A stretch of DNA of 21,165 bases from Leucobacter sp. (lineage in GTDB: Bacteria; Actinomycetota; Actinomycetes; Actinomycetales; Microbacteriaceae), in the NCBI GenBank assembly GCA_031178565.1, contig JAPSIU010000014.1:1-21165 (forward strand). The letters are read 5' to 3'. A program made the position numbers and the translations under genes. The notes beneath the pieces are model-generated. The model worked only from the letters and a program-made list of their open reading frames with translations, searched no databases and was not told the origin of the DNA. Position 1 is the stretch's first letter. Each line of letters begins with the position of its first letter. Shown piece by piece: positions 1 through 6,950 of this stretch.

Positions 1-1076
1 TGGTGCAGCGCGGCGACGACGTGCACGTCGTAGCGCCGTCGATCCGGCACGGCCGCGCGGGCACGTTCGTGGAGACGATCGAGGGCGAGCGGATGACGGT
101 GCACCGCTGGGCGAGCTGGCGGTGGTACCCGCACGACTGGCTGCGTTTCGTCCTCCCCTGGCGGGCGCGGACCCACGCCAAGAAGCTGCTGGATCGGGTG
201 CGCCCCGACGTGATCCACATCCAGTCCCACATCGTGATCGGACGCGCGCTCGCCGCGGAGGGCGAGAAGCGCGGGATCCGGGTCGTCGCGACCAACCACG
301 TGATGCCCGAGAACGTGCTCGATTTCACGCTGCTCCCCGAGCGTGCGAAGCGGATGTTCGTGCGCTGGGGGTGGCACGACGCCGACCGGGTGCTGAAGCG
401 CGCCGCGGCCATCACGACGCCGACGCGGCGGGCCGCCGACTTCCTCGAGCGCAACACCCACCGCCGGGGTGTGCTCCCGGTGAGCTGCGGGCTGCGGGCG
501 TCGAACTACACGGCGGACCTCACGCCTCGTAGCGACAACAGGCTCGTGTTCGTCGGGCGGGTCACGCTCGAGAAGGAGATCGACGTGATCCTGCGGGCGA
601 TGCCGCGCATCGATCCGGCGCTGAACGTGAGTCTCACGATCGTCGGAGACGGCGACCAGCGCAAGAGCCTCGAGCGGCTCGCGATCGAGCTCGGGATCGC
701 GGAGCGCGTGCGGTTCACCGGTCGCGTCTCGGACGAGCAGCTGCGCGCCCACCTCACCGAGGCGAGCGTTTTCGTGATCGCGTCGATCGCCGAGCTGCAG
801 TCGATCGCCACGATGGAGGCGATGGCCTCCGGTCTGCCGATCGTGGCCGCCAACGCGATGGCGCTTCCGCATCTCGTGCACGAGGGCGAGAACGGCTACC
901 TGTTCCAGCCCGGCAACGATCGGGAGCTCGCGGAGCGGGTGGAGCGGATCCTCTCGCTCTCGGACGAGGATTTCGCCCGCATGCAGCGGGCCTCCCTCGA
1001 CGCTGTGAAGGTGCACGACATCGATCGCACCCTCGACACCTTCGAGGCGCTGTACCGGGGCGACACCCCGAGCTGA
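1..1076 (+). CDS. GT4-family glycosyltransferase, 5'-truncated by window edge
   Basis: Retaining GT-B glycosyltransferase of family GT4, which transfers a sugar from a nucleotide donor, probably to a lipid or cell-envelope acceptor at the inner face of the membrane. The frame is open from the first base. The first visible residues (RGDDVHVVAPS) match the end of the first beta-strand region of GT4 enzymes, so roughly 25-30 residues lie upstream and the GTG at 3 is not the start. The donor-binding half is clear: FVGRVTLEKEIDVILRA, then IVGDGD, then AELQSIATMEAMASGLPIV, which carries the E-x7-E motif, and ENGYLF near the end. The acceptor half contains TNHVMPEN. The stop is followed after 2 nt by a second GT4 gene on the same strand, so the two are probably co-transcribed and act in one glycolipid or polysaccharide pathway. 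Acceptor and sugar cannot be assigned. Confidence 0.9.
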   Translation, partial: VQRGDDVHVVAPSIRHGRAGTFVETIEGERMTVHRWASWRWYPHDWLRFVLPWRARTHAKKLLDRVRPDVIHIQSHIVIGRALAAEGEKRGIRVVATNHVMPENVLDFTLLPERAKRMFVRWGWHDADRVLKRAAAITTPTRRAADFLERNTHRRGVLPVSCGLRASNYTADLTPRSDNRLVFVGRVTLEKEIDVILRAMPRIDPALNVSLTIVGDGDQRKSLERLAIELGIAERVRFTGRVSDEQLRAHLTEASVFVIASIAELQSIATMEAMASGLPIVAANAMALPHLVHEGENGYLFQPGNDRELAERVERILSLSDEDFARMQRASLDAVKVHDIDRTLDTFEALYRGDTPS

Positions 1077-1078
1077 CC

Positions 1079-2284
1079 GTGCACATCCTCATCGTCACGG
1101 ACCAGCACCCCGACTCGCTCGGGGGCGTTCAGGTGTCGATCCGTCTGCAGCGCCGGTTCCTGGAGCGGCGGGGGCACCGTGTGACCATCGCCGCGCCCGC
1201 GCTGCACCGCGCGGGATATCGCACGGCGATGGAGGACCGGGACGCGTATGTCGACCTGCCTTCGCGGCCGATCACGAAGGACCGCGAGTACGGGATCAGC
1301 TGGCCGGGAGCCCGGACGGATCGTGTGCTGGCCGAGGCGCTCGCGAGCCGCCCCCGCGTGGATCTCGTGCACGTGCAGGGCGATTTCTGGGGCGCTCTGA
1401 TCGGGATCCGGGCCGCACGCGGCCTCCGCGTCCCCATCGTCCACACGATGCACAACCACGTCGACGAGGGCACGCGGGCGGTCACCCCGCTCGCGCCGCT
1501 CGCGTTCCAGGGACTCAGGGGCTGGCGCGCGCTCGCCCTGGGGAGGAGCCGCGGGCCGGTGAGTCCCGCGGCCCGCGGCGCGTGGCACTACCTGGCGGAG
1601 TTGGCGGCCGAGGCCGAGATCGTGACCGCCCCCTCCCGCCATTTCGCCGACGCCCTCCAGGCGGGCGGTGTCGCCGACGAAGTGCTCGTGACCCCGAACG
1701 GCGTCGACGACGAGGCGATCGAGGAGGTGGCGCCGAGGCCTCGGAGCGAGCGCGAGCGTCCCACGCTGGTCTGGCTGGGGCGGATGAGCCAGGAGAAGCG
1801 CGTGCTCGAGTTCGTCGAGGCGATCGCCGAGTCCGGGATCGACGCTGACGTCGCCCTGCACGGCGCTGGTCTGCTGCTGCCACGCGTGCGACGGCGCATC
1901 GAGGAGCTCGGGATCGGGGATCGCGTGACGATTCCCGGCCCCGTCCCCTACCTCGAGGCGCTCGCGGCGATGCGCGATGCGGACGCGCTCGTGCAGACCT
2001 CGATGGGGTTCGAGACGCAGGGGTTGACCCCCTTCGAGGCTGCCGCGCTCGGGACGCCCACGGTCTTCTCCGATCCGGAGATCGCCGACGATGTCGCGGT
2101 GCGGCCCGAGTGGCGCGTGGCGGACGGGAGCGTTGGAGCGCTCGCGCGGACGCTGCGGGAGGCCGTCGCGGAGCTCGCCGCTGCCGGCGGATCGCTCAGA
2201 GTGCAGGAGGGTGAATCGAGACGGTTCCTGCAGTCGGCGCGAACCGATGAGATGCTGCGGCTCTACGAGCGCGCTCTCGGTTGA
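1079..2284 (+). CDS. GT4-family glycosyltransferase
   Basis: A complete 401-aa GT-B enzyme. The GTG start lies 2 nt after the upstream glycosyltransferase stop and gives the classic GT4 N-terminus HILIVTDQHPDSLGGVQVS, with the conserved glycine pair that contacts the donor. The mid region has VHTMHNHVDEGT in the acceptor domain. The C-terminal half has WLGRMSQEKRVLEFVEAI and then MGFETQGLTPFEAAALGTP, in which the E-x7-E positions are recognisable (E of FET, E of FEA). The tight spacing suggests translational coupling and a shared pathway such as a mannosylated or glucosylated lipid. Its stop codon abuts that of the convergent CHAP-like gene with no base between them. The family is secure; the substrate is unknown. 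Confidence 0.92.
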   Translation: MHILIVTDQHPDSLGGVQVSIRLQRRFLERRGHRVTIAAPALHRAGYRTAMEDRDAYVDLPSRPITKDREYGISWPGARTDRVLAEALASRPRVDLVHVQGDFWGALIGIRAARGLRVPIVHTMHNHVDEGTRAVTPLAPLAFQGLRGWRALALGRSRGPVSPAARGAWHYLAELAAEAEIVTAPSRHFADALQAGGVADEVLVTPNGVDDEAIEEVAPRPRSERERPTLVWLGRMSQEKRVLEFVEAIAESGIDADVALHGAGLLLPRVRRRIEELGIGDRVTIPGPVPYLEALAAMRDADALVQTSMGFETQGLTPFEAAALGTPTVFSDPEIADDVAVRPEWRVADGSVGALARTLREAVAELAAAGGSLRVQEGESRRFLQSARTDEMLRLYERALG

Positions 2285-2923
2285 TCAGAAGCGCCAGACG
2301 GCGGCTTCGAAGCCCGCGGGCGGAGCGGGCGTCCAGTTCTCTTCCTTGGTGACGAGACCGGATCCGCCGGGGCTGTTGGACTGGATGATCGTGAAGGTCC
2401 CGTCATCGTTCACCTCGGTGATGAGCACCGTGTGGACTCCGGTGACCCACGAGGTCGGGGAGGCGATGTTCTCGTACTGGATGATGTCGCCGGGCGCCGC
2501 GGTGGCGAGGGTCATCCGCGTCGCCGTGTCGTAGTTGGAGACGGGGTTCCCGCCGCCGACCCAGTTTCCGCCGCCCGCGCGGATCCAGCGCTGCGCCGAC
2601 ATGATGCACTCGCCCGGCTGGCTCCAGCCGGTCGGGCGGCTCGTCCCGATCTCGCTCTCGGCGAGCGCGAGGGTGGTCGCCACGTCGAAGTTGTGCGGAA
2701 TGGTCGCGACTTCTTCCATGTGGAGCACCGAGGCGATGGCCTCGCCGGCGAGAGCGTCGTTCGTGGTGTCGAGCGTCTGGGACACGGTCGTCGTCGGCTG
2801 GACCGATGCCGCGGGGGAGGTGAAGTCCTCGAACGGCTCGACCGCTACCGCGGGGGCGGCGCCGAAGGCGAAGGTGACTGATGAGATCAATGTGACCACA
2901 AACGCCTTGACAGGTACTCGCAC
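2285..2923 (-). CDS. Secreted CHAP-like cysteine hydrolase, probable cell-wall enzyme
   Basis: The 212-aa product starts with a Sec signal peptide: basic VRVPVK, a hydrophobic core, and an A-x-A cleavage region near residue 28. The catalytic-looking part resembles CHAP/NlpC-type cysteine peptidases: Cys106 in PGECIMSAQRWI, His164 in GVHTVLITEV, and a polar residue near 183 in IIQSNSPGG. Such enzymes usually cut peptidoglycan stem peptides or act as amidases outside the cell; that activity is inferred. I chose the GTG at 2923 because GGAG lies 8 nt upstream; a longer open frame to 2983 would put a non-signal-like stretch in front and run into the promoter. It is a single gene, convergent with the glycosyltransferases, with its own strong promoter. 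The family call is moderate because the match is judged by eye. Confidence 0.72.
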   Translation of the reverse strand: MRVPVKAFVVTLISSVTFAFGAAPAVAVEPFEDFTSPAASVQPTTTVSQTLDTTNDALAGEAIASVLHMEEVATIPHNFDVATTLALAESEIGTSRPTGWSQPGECIMSAQRWIRAGGGNWVGGGNPVSNYDTATRMTLATAAPGDIIQYENIASPTSWVTGVHTVLITEVNDDGTFTIIQSNSPGGSGLVTKEENWTPAPPAGFEAAVWRF

Positions 2924-2985
2924 GCGTAAATCTCCGGGGGTAGTCCAACAAAAAGCGCGGGGCATCTGGCCCGCGCGCCTCATCC

Positions 2986-3014
2986 AGTATGCGTTACCGT
3001 TCCGTTACTTTCAA
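2986..3014 (-). promoter_or_regulatory. Promoter of the CHAP-like gene with GTAAC-N6-GTAAC box
   Basis: Read on the minus strand: -35 TTGAAA (3014-3009), a 17-bp spacer, and -10 CATACT (2991-2986), about 60 bp before the GTG start. The spacer contains two direct GTAAC pentamers six bases apart (3008-2993). This spacing and sequence match the direct-repeat type of site described for the actinobacterial response regulator MtrA, which controls cell-wall hydrolase genes; GlnR sites look similar. Promoter elements are directly visible; the regulator is inferred. Confidence 0.65.
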
Positions 3015-3103
3015 GCTCCGGCCCGAAATTTCTGCTGACGGTCAGGAAGCGCGGAGGTTCGCCCGGTTGTCGCCCCGGTTCGCTGGTGGGACGCAGAACA
3101 CGC

Positions 3104-3109
3104 TAGACT
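3104..3109 (+). promoter_or_regulatory. Putative -10 element of tRNA-Ser
   Basis: TAGACT lies 29 bp before the mature tRNA 5' end, a suitable place for a tRNA promoter. A weak -35 candidate, TTCGCT, sits at 3079-3084 with a rather long 19-bp spacer. Confidence 0.4.
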
Positions 3110-3138
3110 GGTGCGCGCTGGTCGTTCGCGGCCGGTGA

Positions 3139-3226
3139 GGAGGATTCGCCTAGCGGCCTATGGCGCACGCCTGGAACGCGTGTTGGGTTCACGCCCTCGG
3201 GGGTTCAAATCCCCCATCCTCCGCCA
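3139..3226 (+). tRNA. tRNA-Ser (anticodon GGA)
   Basis: An 88-nt class II tRNA. The seven-base acceptor strands are GGAGGAT (3139-3145) and ATCCTCC (3216-3222), followed by discriminator G and an encoded CCA. The anticodon stem is CACGC/GCGTG around loop CTGGAAC, putting anticodon GGA at 3173-3175. There is a long variable arm typical of serine tRNAs, and the T arm is GGGGG-TTCAAAT-CCCCC. It reads UCC and UCU codons. A strong hairpin follows directly. Confidence 0.97.
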
Positions 3227-3233
3227 CTGTGAG

Positions 3234-3275
3234 AAAGCCCCTGCACCCGGTGTTCATACCGGATGCGGGGGCTTT
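3234..3275 (+). terminator. Rho-independent-type terminator of tRNA-Ser
   Basis: Two 18-base arms, AAAGCCCCTGCACCCGGT and ACCGGATGCGGGGGCTTT, pair with one G-U and one mismatch around a short loop. The arms begin with A and end with T, so it could act in both directions. It starts 8 nt after the tRNA CCA. Confidence 0.8.
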
Positions 3276-3317
3276 CCCGTGCGGCTGCCGCCCGTCGACG
3301 CCGCGCGCCCCTTCCCT

Positions 3318-3442
3318 CGGCTTCGCCCGAGCTCGTTCCCGCTCGGCCCGAGCCCGTTCTCGTTGCGCCCGAGCCCGTTCCCGCTCGCCCGCGCCCGTTC
3401 CGCCCGATCCCGTTCCCGTTCCCGTTCCGCCCGAGCCCATTC
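3318..3442. repeat. Degenerate tandem repeat, about 21-bp unit
   Basis: Five to six imperfect copies of a unit close to CGCCCGAGCCCGTTCCCGCT, including a run of three CGTTCC hexamers near 3410-3428. Every frame on both strands is open here and gives low-complexity Arg/Ser/Ala or Arg/Glu/Ala peptides, which I regard as artefacts. It lies in the gene-free stretch 3276-3631. Confidence 0.7.
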
Positions 3443-3475
3443 CACGTGCCCGAGGGTTCCAGCACGGATGCTTCC

Positions 3476-3592
3476 TTCGGGCGGGAACAGTTCCCTCGGG
3501 TGGGAGGAGATTCCTCTGGCCGAGGAAGCTTTCTCGGGGCGGGAGGAGCTTCCGGCCGAAGGAGCTGTTCCCGGGTCCCGGGATCCCTTCCC
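3476..3592. repeat. Nested direct and inverted repeats in gene-free DNA
   Basis: Two imperfect direct copies with the core GGGAGGAG-TTCC-GGCCGA-GGA lie at about 3497-3535 and 3535-3572. They are enclosed by an inverted pair, CGGGAACAGTTCC (3482-3494) and GGAGCTGTTCCCG (3560-3572), matching at 12 of 13 positions. CCGGGTCCCGGG follows. I see no gene. Function is unknown; it may form a large cruciform or structured RNA, or be a degenerate dispersed repeat. Confidence 0.55.
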
Positions 3593-3631
3593 CCTGGAGC
3601 GGCTTCGCCGCAACGCGCCTGGAAGAGACGC

Positions 3632-3844
3632 TCAGGCTTCCGCGGCCTCGCCGGTGAGCAGCTTGCGCAGCGCCGAGGCCCGCACGATGTCGCCCTCGAT
3701 GAACCGCACGGCCGACTCGTCGGCCGATGAGTCCTTCTGAGCCCGGCCGATCTTCTCGAACCCCGTCTGGATCTCTTCGTCGAGAGCGTCGGTGACGAGC
3801 TTCTGAATGCTCTGGGGGAGGCGCTGGAAGCTTGCAGTGATCAT
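3632..3844 (-). CDS. Small hypothetical protein, 70 aa
   Basis: I do not recognise the family. From the ATG at 3844 the product is a soluble, mostly helical-looking peptide (MITASFQRLPQSIQKLVTDA...) rich in Glu, Asp and Ala, with no membrane segment, signal or metal-binding motif. The longer open frame reaching 4054 overlaps the lipid-kinase gene antiparallel and looks non-coding, which is why I chose 3844. There is no Shine-Dalgarno sequence, but a -10-like TACCTT ends 6 nt before the ATG (3856-3851), so the transcript may be leaderless. Third codon positions are GC-rich, as in neighbouring genes, which supports real coding. Confidence 0.6.
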   Translation of the reverse strand: MITASFQRLPQSIQKLVTDALDEEIQTGFEKIGRAQKDSSADESAVRFIEGDIVRASALRKLLTGEAAEA

Positions 3845-3935
3845 ATTCACAAGGTACACAATGTCGGGGCTCAGAGAGAAGAACCGTTCCGGTGGGGTGT
3901 CGAAGGCTCGCGCCTCCGGCGTCACTCCTCCGTGA

Positions 3936-4922
3936 TCACTCCTCCGGCAGGCATACACGGAGCGCCGACGGGTGCACCGTGATGCGGGCGCTGACGATCG
4001 TGCCGAATCCGTCGCCGTCGAGCTGCATGGTGTGCGGCAGTCCGAAGCGGACATCGAACTGCCGCCCGCGCGCGTACGCGAGCGCTCGCAGCGACGGTGC
4101 GCTCCGCATGAGGTATCGCCCGAAGCGCGAGAGGTGCGCCACGCCCTGCGCGGTGAGGCGGGTGCCGATCCGCGCCCAGCCGAATCGGCCCTCCGGTCTC
4201 AGCATGACGACGTCGAGGAGGCCGTCGTCGATGACGGCTCCCGGAAGCAGCAGCATGTTCCCGGCGAGGGTGCCGCAGTTTCCGACGATGATCGTGTGCG
4301 CTCGCGTGGACCTGGCCGGGCCTCCGTCGATCCGGTATCTCAGGGAGAAGTGGTGATTGACGATGATCGAGCGCGCGATCGGGGCGACATACGCGAGCCA
4401 GCCGAGGTGCTTCTTCGCCAGCGGGTTCGTGTGCTCGGCCATCTCCGCATCCAGTCCGATGCCCGCCATGACGAGGAAGGTGCGGCTCGCTCGCGAGCCG
4501 TCGTCCCTCTGGAAGTCCACGACGCCGACGTCGATCTTCCGACTCGCGCCGGCGAAGGCGATCCGGACCGCGGATCCGATGTCCCGGAGCGGAATCCCCA
4601 GGTTGCGCGCGAGGAGGTTGCCGGTGCCGCGCGGGAGTATCGCGAGGGGCACCTCGGTCCCGCGCACGACCTCCGCGACCGCGCGGAGAGTGCCGTCGCC
4701 GCCGACCACGAGGATCACGGCGGGTCGAGCGGCAAGCGCATCCTGGGCGGCCCGCCGACCGAGATCCTCGCGATCCGTCGGGTACCAGAGCGAACGCCCC
4801 CAGGAATGACGCTCCTCTGCTGCCTGCACCGTCTCGCGAATCCGGTCGACCGCTCCCTTCGCAGGGTTGTAGACGACCGCCGCGTGGGGCGGGCGGTCCT
4901 GGCGGGTACGGTCAGCGGACAC
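3936..4922 (-). CDS. Diacylglycerol/lipid kinase family protein (DAGK_cat)
   Basis: An ATP-dependent lipid kinase of the DgkB/YegS/BmrU type, which phosphorylates diacylglycerol or a related lipid alcohol. The N-terminus has the nucleotide-fold strand HAAVVYNPAKGAVDRIRE. Near residues 74-78 is the signature GGDGT, followed by ILPRGTGNLLARNLGIP, the second hallmark of the DAGK catalytic domain. The C-terminal sandwich domain includes DGLLDVVMLRP. At 328 aa it is a normal length. I chose the GTG at 4922, nine nt after the Shine-Dalgarno GGAGGA; the GTG at 4931 directly abuts that sequence and is unlikely. A small membrane-protein gene lies 39 bp upstream on the same strand. In actinobacteria such kinases recycle diacylglycerol or modify mannolipids; the exact substrate is not visible. 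Confidence 0.92.
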   Translation of the reverse strand: MSADRTRQDRPPHAAVVYNPAKGAVDRIRETVQAAEERHSWGRSLWYPTDREDLGRRAAQDALAARPAVILVVGGDGTLRAVAEVVRGTEVPLAILPRGTGNLLARNLGIPLRDIGSAVRIAFAGASRKIDVGVVDFQRDDGSRASRTFLVMAGIGLDAEMAEHTNPLAKKHLGWLAYVAPIARSIIVNHHFSLRYRIDGGPARSTRAHTIIVGNCGTLAGNMLLLPGAVIDDGLLDVVMLRPEGRFGWARIGTRLTAQGVAHLSRFGRYLMRSAPSLRALAYARGRQFDVRFGLPHTMQLDGDGFGTIVSARITVHPSALRVCLPEE

Positions 4923-4961
4923 GGGGCGCACTCCTCCCGCGAAGGGGCGATGAGCTCTTCG

Positions 4962-5126
4962 CTACTGAGGGGGTCGCGACGCTCCCCGGCGGACGATCCC
5001 GAAGATCACTGTGCCGAGGAACAGCACGATCCCGATGATTCCCAGCCAGAGCAGTCCTTCGAGGGCGAAACCGACAACCGACAGAATCGCCCAGGCCACG
5101 AGCAGAATTACGAGTACGGTCCACAT
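4962..5126 (-). CDS. Small two-helix membrane protein, 54 aa
   Basis: The product begins MWTVLVILLVAWAILSVVGF and continues LEGLLWLGIIGIVLFLGTVI before a short basic tail ending RRGASRPPQ. Two hydrophobic helices separated by a short acidic turn make it a small integral membrane protein with a cytoplasmic basic end. It resembles the widespread lmo0937-like or DUF-type membrane peptides of actinobacteria and firmicutes, whose function is unknown. A weak GAAG element precedes the ATG. Other frames here give low-quality arginine-rich peptides, whereas this one gives a clean hydrophobic pattern. It lies upstream of the lipid kinase on the same strand and could be co-transcribed with it. Confidence 0.75.
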   Translation of the reverse strand: MWTVLVILLVAWAILSVVGFALEGLLWLGIIGIVLFLGTVIFGIVRRGASRPPQ

Positions 5127-5206
5127 ATCTTCAATGTACGCCTGCTGCGTGGGCGGGAACGAGATTCACAGGAACCGTTGCCGCGCCCGAGCCGCGCCTG
5201 CCGCGC

Positions 5207-6424
5207 TCAGCCGGCGCGCAGGTCGCCCAGCCGCTCGATCGCCCTCAGCAGGGTGGCCTCCTCCTTCACGAAGGTGAAACGGACCCAGCTCGAGAGCGCG
5301 TCCGCAGCGGGGGAGCCGTCGCGGCAGAACGCCGAAACCGGAACGCAGGCGATCCCGGCAAGGCCGGGCAGAGCCCGTGCGAAGGCGGCGCCGTCGGGGA
5401 CGTCCGGGCTCAGGAACGGAGTCGCGTCGGCGCAGACGAAGTAGGTGCCTCCGGGTACGACGACCTCGAAGCCGCTCGCGCGCAGGCCCTCGACGAGCAG
5501 GTCCCGGCGCTGCGCGAGCGACTCCCGCAGCGCGGCGATGTCGGCGTCCCCCTCCGTGAGCGCACGCGCGATCGCGGGCTGGAACGGCGCCCCGCCCGTG
5601 TAGGTGAGGAACTGCTTGATCGCGGTCACCGCCTCGATCAGCTCGGCCGGTCCCGTCACCCAGCCGATCTTCCACCCCGTCAGCGAGAAGGTCTTGCCCG
5701 AGGACGAGATCGTCAGCGTGCGCTCCGCCATGCCGGGGAGCGTGGCCGGCGGCGTGTGCGTCCGCCCGTCGAACGTGAGGTGCTCGTAGACCTCGTCCGT
5801 GACGACCACGGCGTCGACTCGGCGGGCGGCCGAAGCGATGATCCCGAGTTCATCGGCCGAGAGCACGGTGCCGGTCGGATTGTGCGGGGTGTTGACGAGG
5901 ATGACGCGCGTCCGCTCGGTCACCGCGGCGTCGAGCGCCTCCGAGTCCAACCGGAAACCGCTCGTATCGGGTACGAGCGGCACTGTGACGTGCGACGCCC
6001 CCGCCATCGCGATGGTCGCGGCGTGCGAATCGTAGAAGGGCTCGAGTGTGACGACCTCGTCCCCCGGGCCGGCGAGCGCGAGGATCGAAGCGGCGATCGC
6101 CTCGGTCGCTCCCGCGGTGACGAGCACCTCGCGCTCGGGATCGAGCACGATGCCGTAGTGGCGGAGCTGGTGTTCGGCGATCGAGGAGCGCAGCTCGGGG
6201 ATCCCCCGTCCGGGAGGATACTGATTGGCGCCGGTGCGGATCGCCTCCACCGCGGCCTCGCGGATCCACTCGGGCCCGTCGGAGTCGGGGAAGCCCTGTC
6301 CGAGGTTCACGGCGTTCGTCGCCTGGGCGAGCGCCGTCATCTCCGCGAAGATCGTCGGGCGGGTCGTGCCGTCGGCCGAGGTCAGACCGGTCGCCTCGGC
6401 CACGGAGCGCCATCGAAGATCCAC
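5207..6424 (-). CDS. PLP-dependent class I/II aminotransferase (KAT/DapC/YbdL-like)
   Basis: A 405-aa fold-type I aminotransferase using pyridoxal phosphate. Hallmarks in order: VNLGQGFPDSDGP near residues 39-51, typical of the kynurenine/methionine/N-succinyl-DAP aminotransferase subgroup; TAGATEAIAAS, binding cofactor phosphate; NTPHNPTG at about 178-185, whose Asn contacts PLP; and SSSGKTFSLTGWKIGW with the Schiff-base lysine at about 244. The precise amino donor cannot be told. The GTG at 6424 is preferred because a -10-like TACACT (6436-6431) ends exactly 6 nt before it, indicating a leaderless mRNA, and it removes the proline-rich extension begun by an ATG at 6454. The gene is divergent from the PGPGW membrane-protein gene across about 95 bp. 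Confidence 0.9.
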   Translation of the reverse strand: MDLRWRSVAEATGLTSADGTTRPTIFAEMTALAQATNAVNLGQGFPDSDGPEWIREAAVEAIRTGANQYPPGRGIPELRSSIAEHQLRHYGIVLDPEREVLVTAGATEAIAASILALAGPGDEVVTLEPFYDSHAATIAMAGASHVTVPLVPDTSGFRLDSEALDAAVTERTRVILVNTPHNPTGTVLSADELGIIASAARRVDAVVVTDEVYEHLTFDGRTHTPPATLPGMAERTLTISSSGKTFSLTGWKIGWVTGPAELIEAVTAIKQFLTYTGGAPFQPAIARALTEGDADIAALRESLAQRRDLLVEGLRASGFEVVVPGGTYFVCADATPFLSPDVPDGAAFARALPGLAGIACVPVSAFCRDGSPAADALSSWVRFTFVKEEATLLRAIERLGDLRAG

Positions 6425-6430
6425 CCCATC

Positions 6431-6436
6431 AGTGTA
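6431..6436 (-). promoter_or_regulatory. -10 element, leaderless aminotransferase mRNA
   Basis: TACACT on the minus strand, separated by 6 nt from the GTG at 6424. No clear -35 hexamer is seen. The fixed 6-7 nt spacing recurs at other genes in this window. Confidence 0.45.
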
Positions 6437-6518
6437 CGGCGGAGGAGGCGCCATCGTCGGCGCCCGTGGAGCGGCATGCCCGGCAGTTTTCCAGTTCCTG
6501 GCCCTACTCTCTGTGGGT

Positions 6519-6899
6519 ATGGCCGATCCCTATGCCGCTGACGCCGCGCGTGCGCGACGCCTCAGTCGCGGCGTCGGCCGGTTCATGGACCGATGGCGTC
6601 GCGCGATCCGTCGCCGGCCGTGGCTGAACACCGTCTACAAGATCGTGGTGACGGCGCTCGGCGTGCTGATCGTCGTCGTCGGCCTGATCCTCGTCCCGCT
6701 GCCGGGACCGGGGTGGCTCATCGTCTTCATCGGGCTCACCGTCCTCGGCACCGAGTATCACTGGGCGCGCAGGCTGCTGGGGTGGCTGCGCAGGGTGCTC
6801 GCCAGGTTCTGGGAGCGCTGGAGGGCGTGGCGTGCCGCCCGGCGCGAACGGCGGGCGCGCACGGGGAGCGGCTCGGTCGCCGATCCGGGAACGGGCTGA
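6519..6899 (+). CDS. TIGR02611-like PGPGW membrane protein
   Basis: A 126-aa integral membrane protein with two adjacent hydrophobic segments, VYKIVVTALGVLIVVVGLIL and WLIVFIGLTVLGTEY, joined by the motif LPGPGW that defines this actinobacterial family. Both flanks are strongly basic: the N-terminal RWRRAIRRRPWL and a C-terminal amphipathic arginine- and tryptophan-rich region (RRVLARFWERWRAWRAARRERR) that probably lies on the inner membrane surface. Molecular function is unknown for the family. The ATG at 6519 has no clear ribosome binding site, but TACTCT lies 8 nt upstream, so it may be nearly leaderless. It is divergent from the aminotransferase and convergent with the DUF4870 gene, from which it is separated by a strong two-way hairpin. 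Confidence 0.85.
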   Translation: MADPYAADAARARRLSRGVGRFMDRWRRAIRRRPWLNTVYKIVVTALGVLIVVVGLILVPLPGPGWLIVFIGLTVLGTEYHWARRLLGWLRRVLARFWERWRAWRAARRERRARTGSGSVADPGTG

Positions 6900-6912
6900 G
6901 CCCGGATATGAC

Positions 6913-6940
6913 AAAGGCCCGGGTTCTCACCCGGGCCTTT
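6913..6940. terminator. Bidirectional terminator hairpin
   Basis: Perfect 11-bp stem AAAGGCCCGGG/CCCGGGCCTTT around a 6-nt loop, with A and T tracts at the outer ends so it can serve both strands. It sits between two convergent genes, 13 bp after the stop of the first and 10 bp after the stop of the second. Confidence 0.9.
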
Positions 6941-6950
6941 CCCATACGTA

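Noticed and set aside
3139..3631. Integrated mobile element at tRNA-Ser
   Set aside because: No integrase, no direct duplication of the tRNA 3' end and no phage or plasmid gene are visible in the window.
3111..3740. Several overlapping ORFs around and after tRNA-Ser on both strands
   Set aside because: They run through the tRNA, its terminator and the tandem repeats; their Ser/Arg-rich or Glu/Arg-rich sequences simply mirror the repeats.
3972..5444. A 490-codon plus-strand frame across lipid kinase, small membrane protein and aminotransferase
   Set aside because: It crosses three genes antisense and gives a charged, low-complexity peptide; the minus-strand genes have clear motifs.
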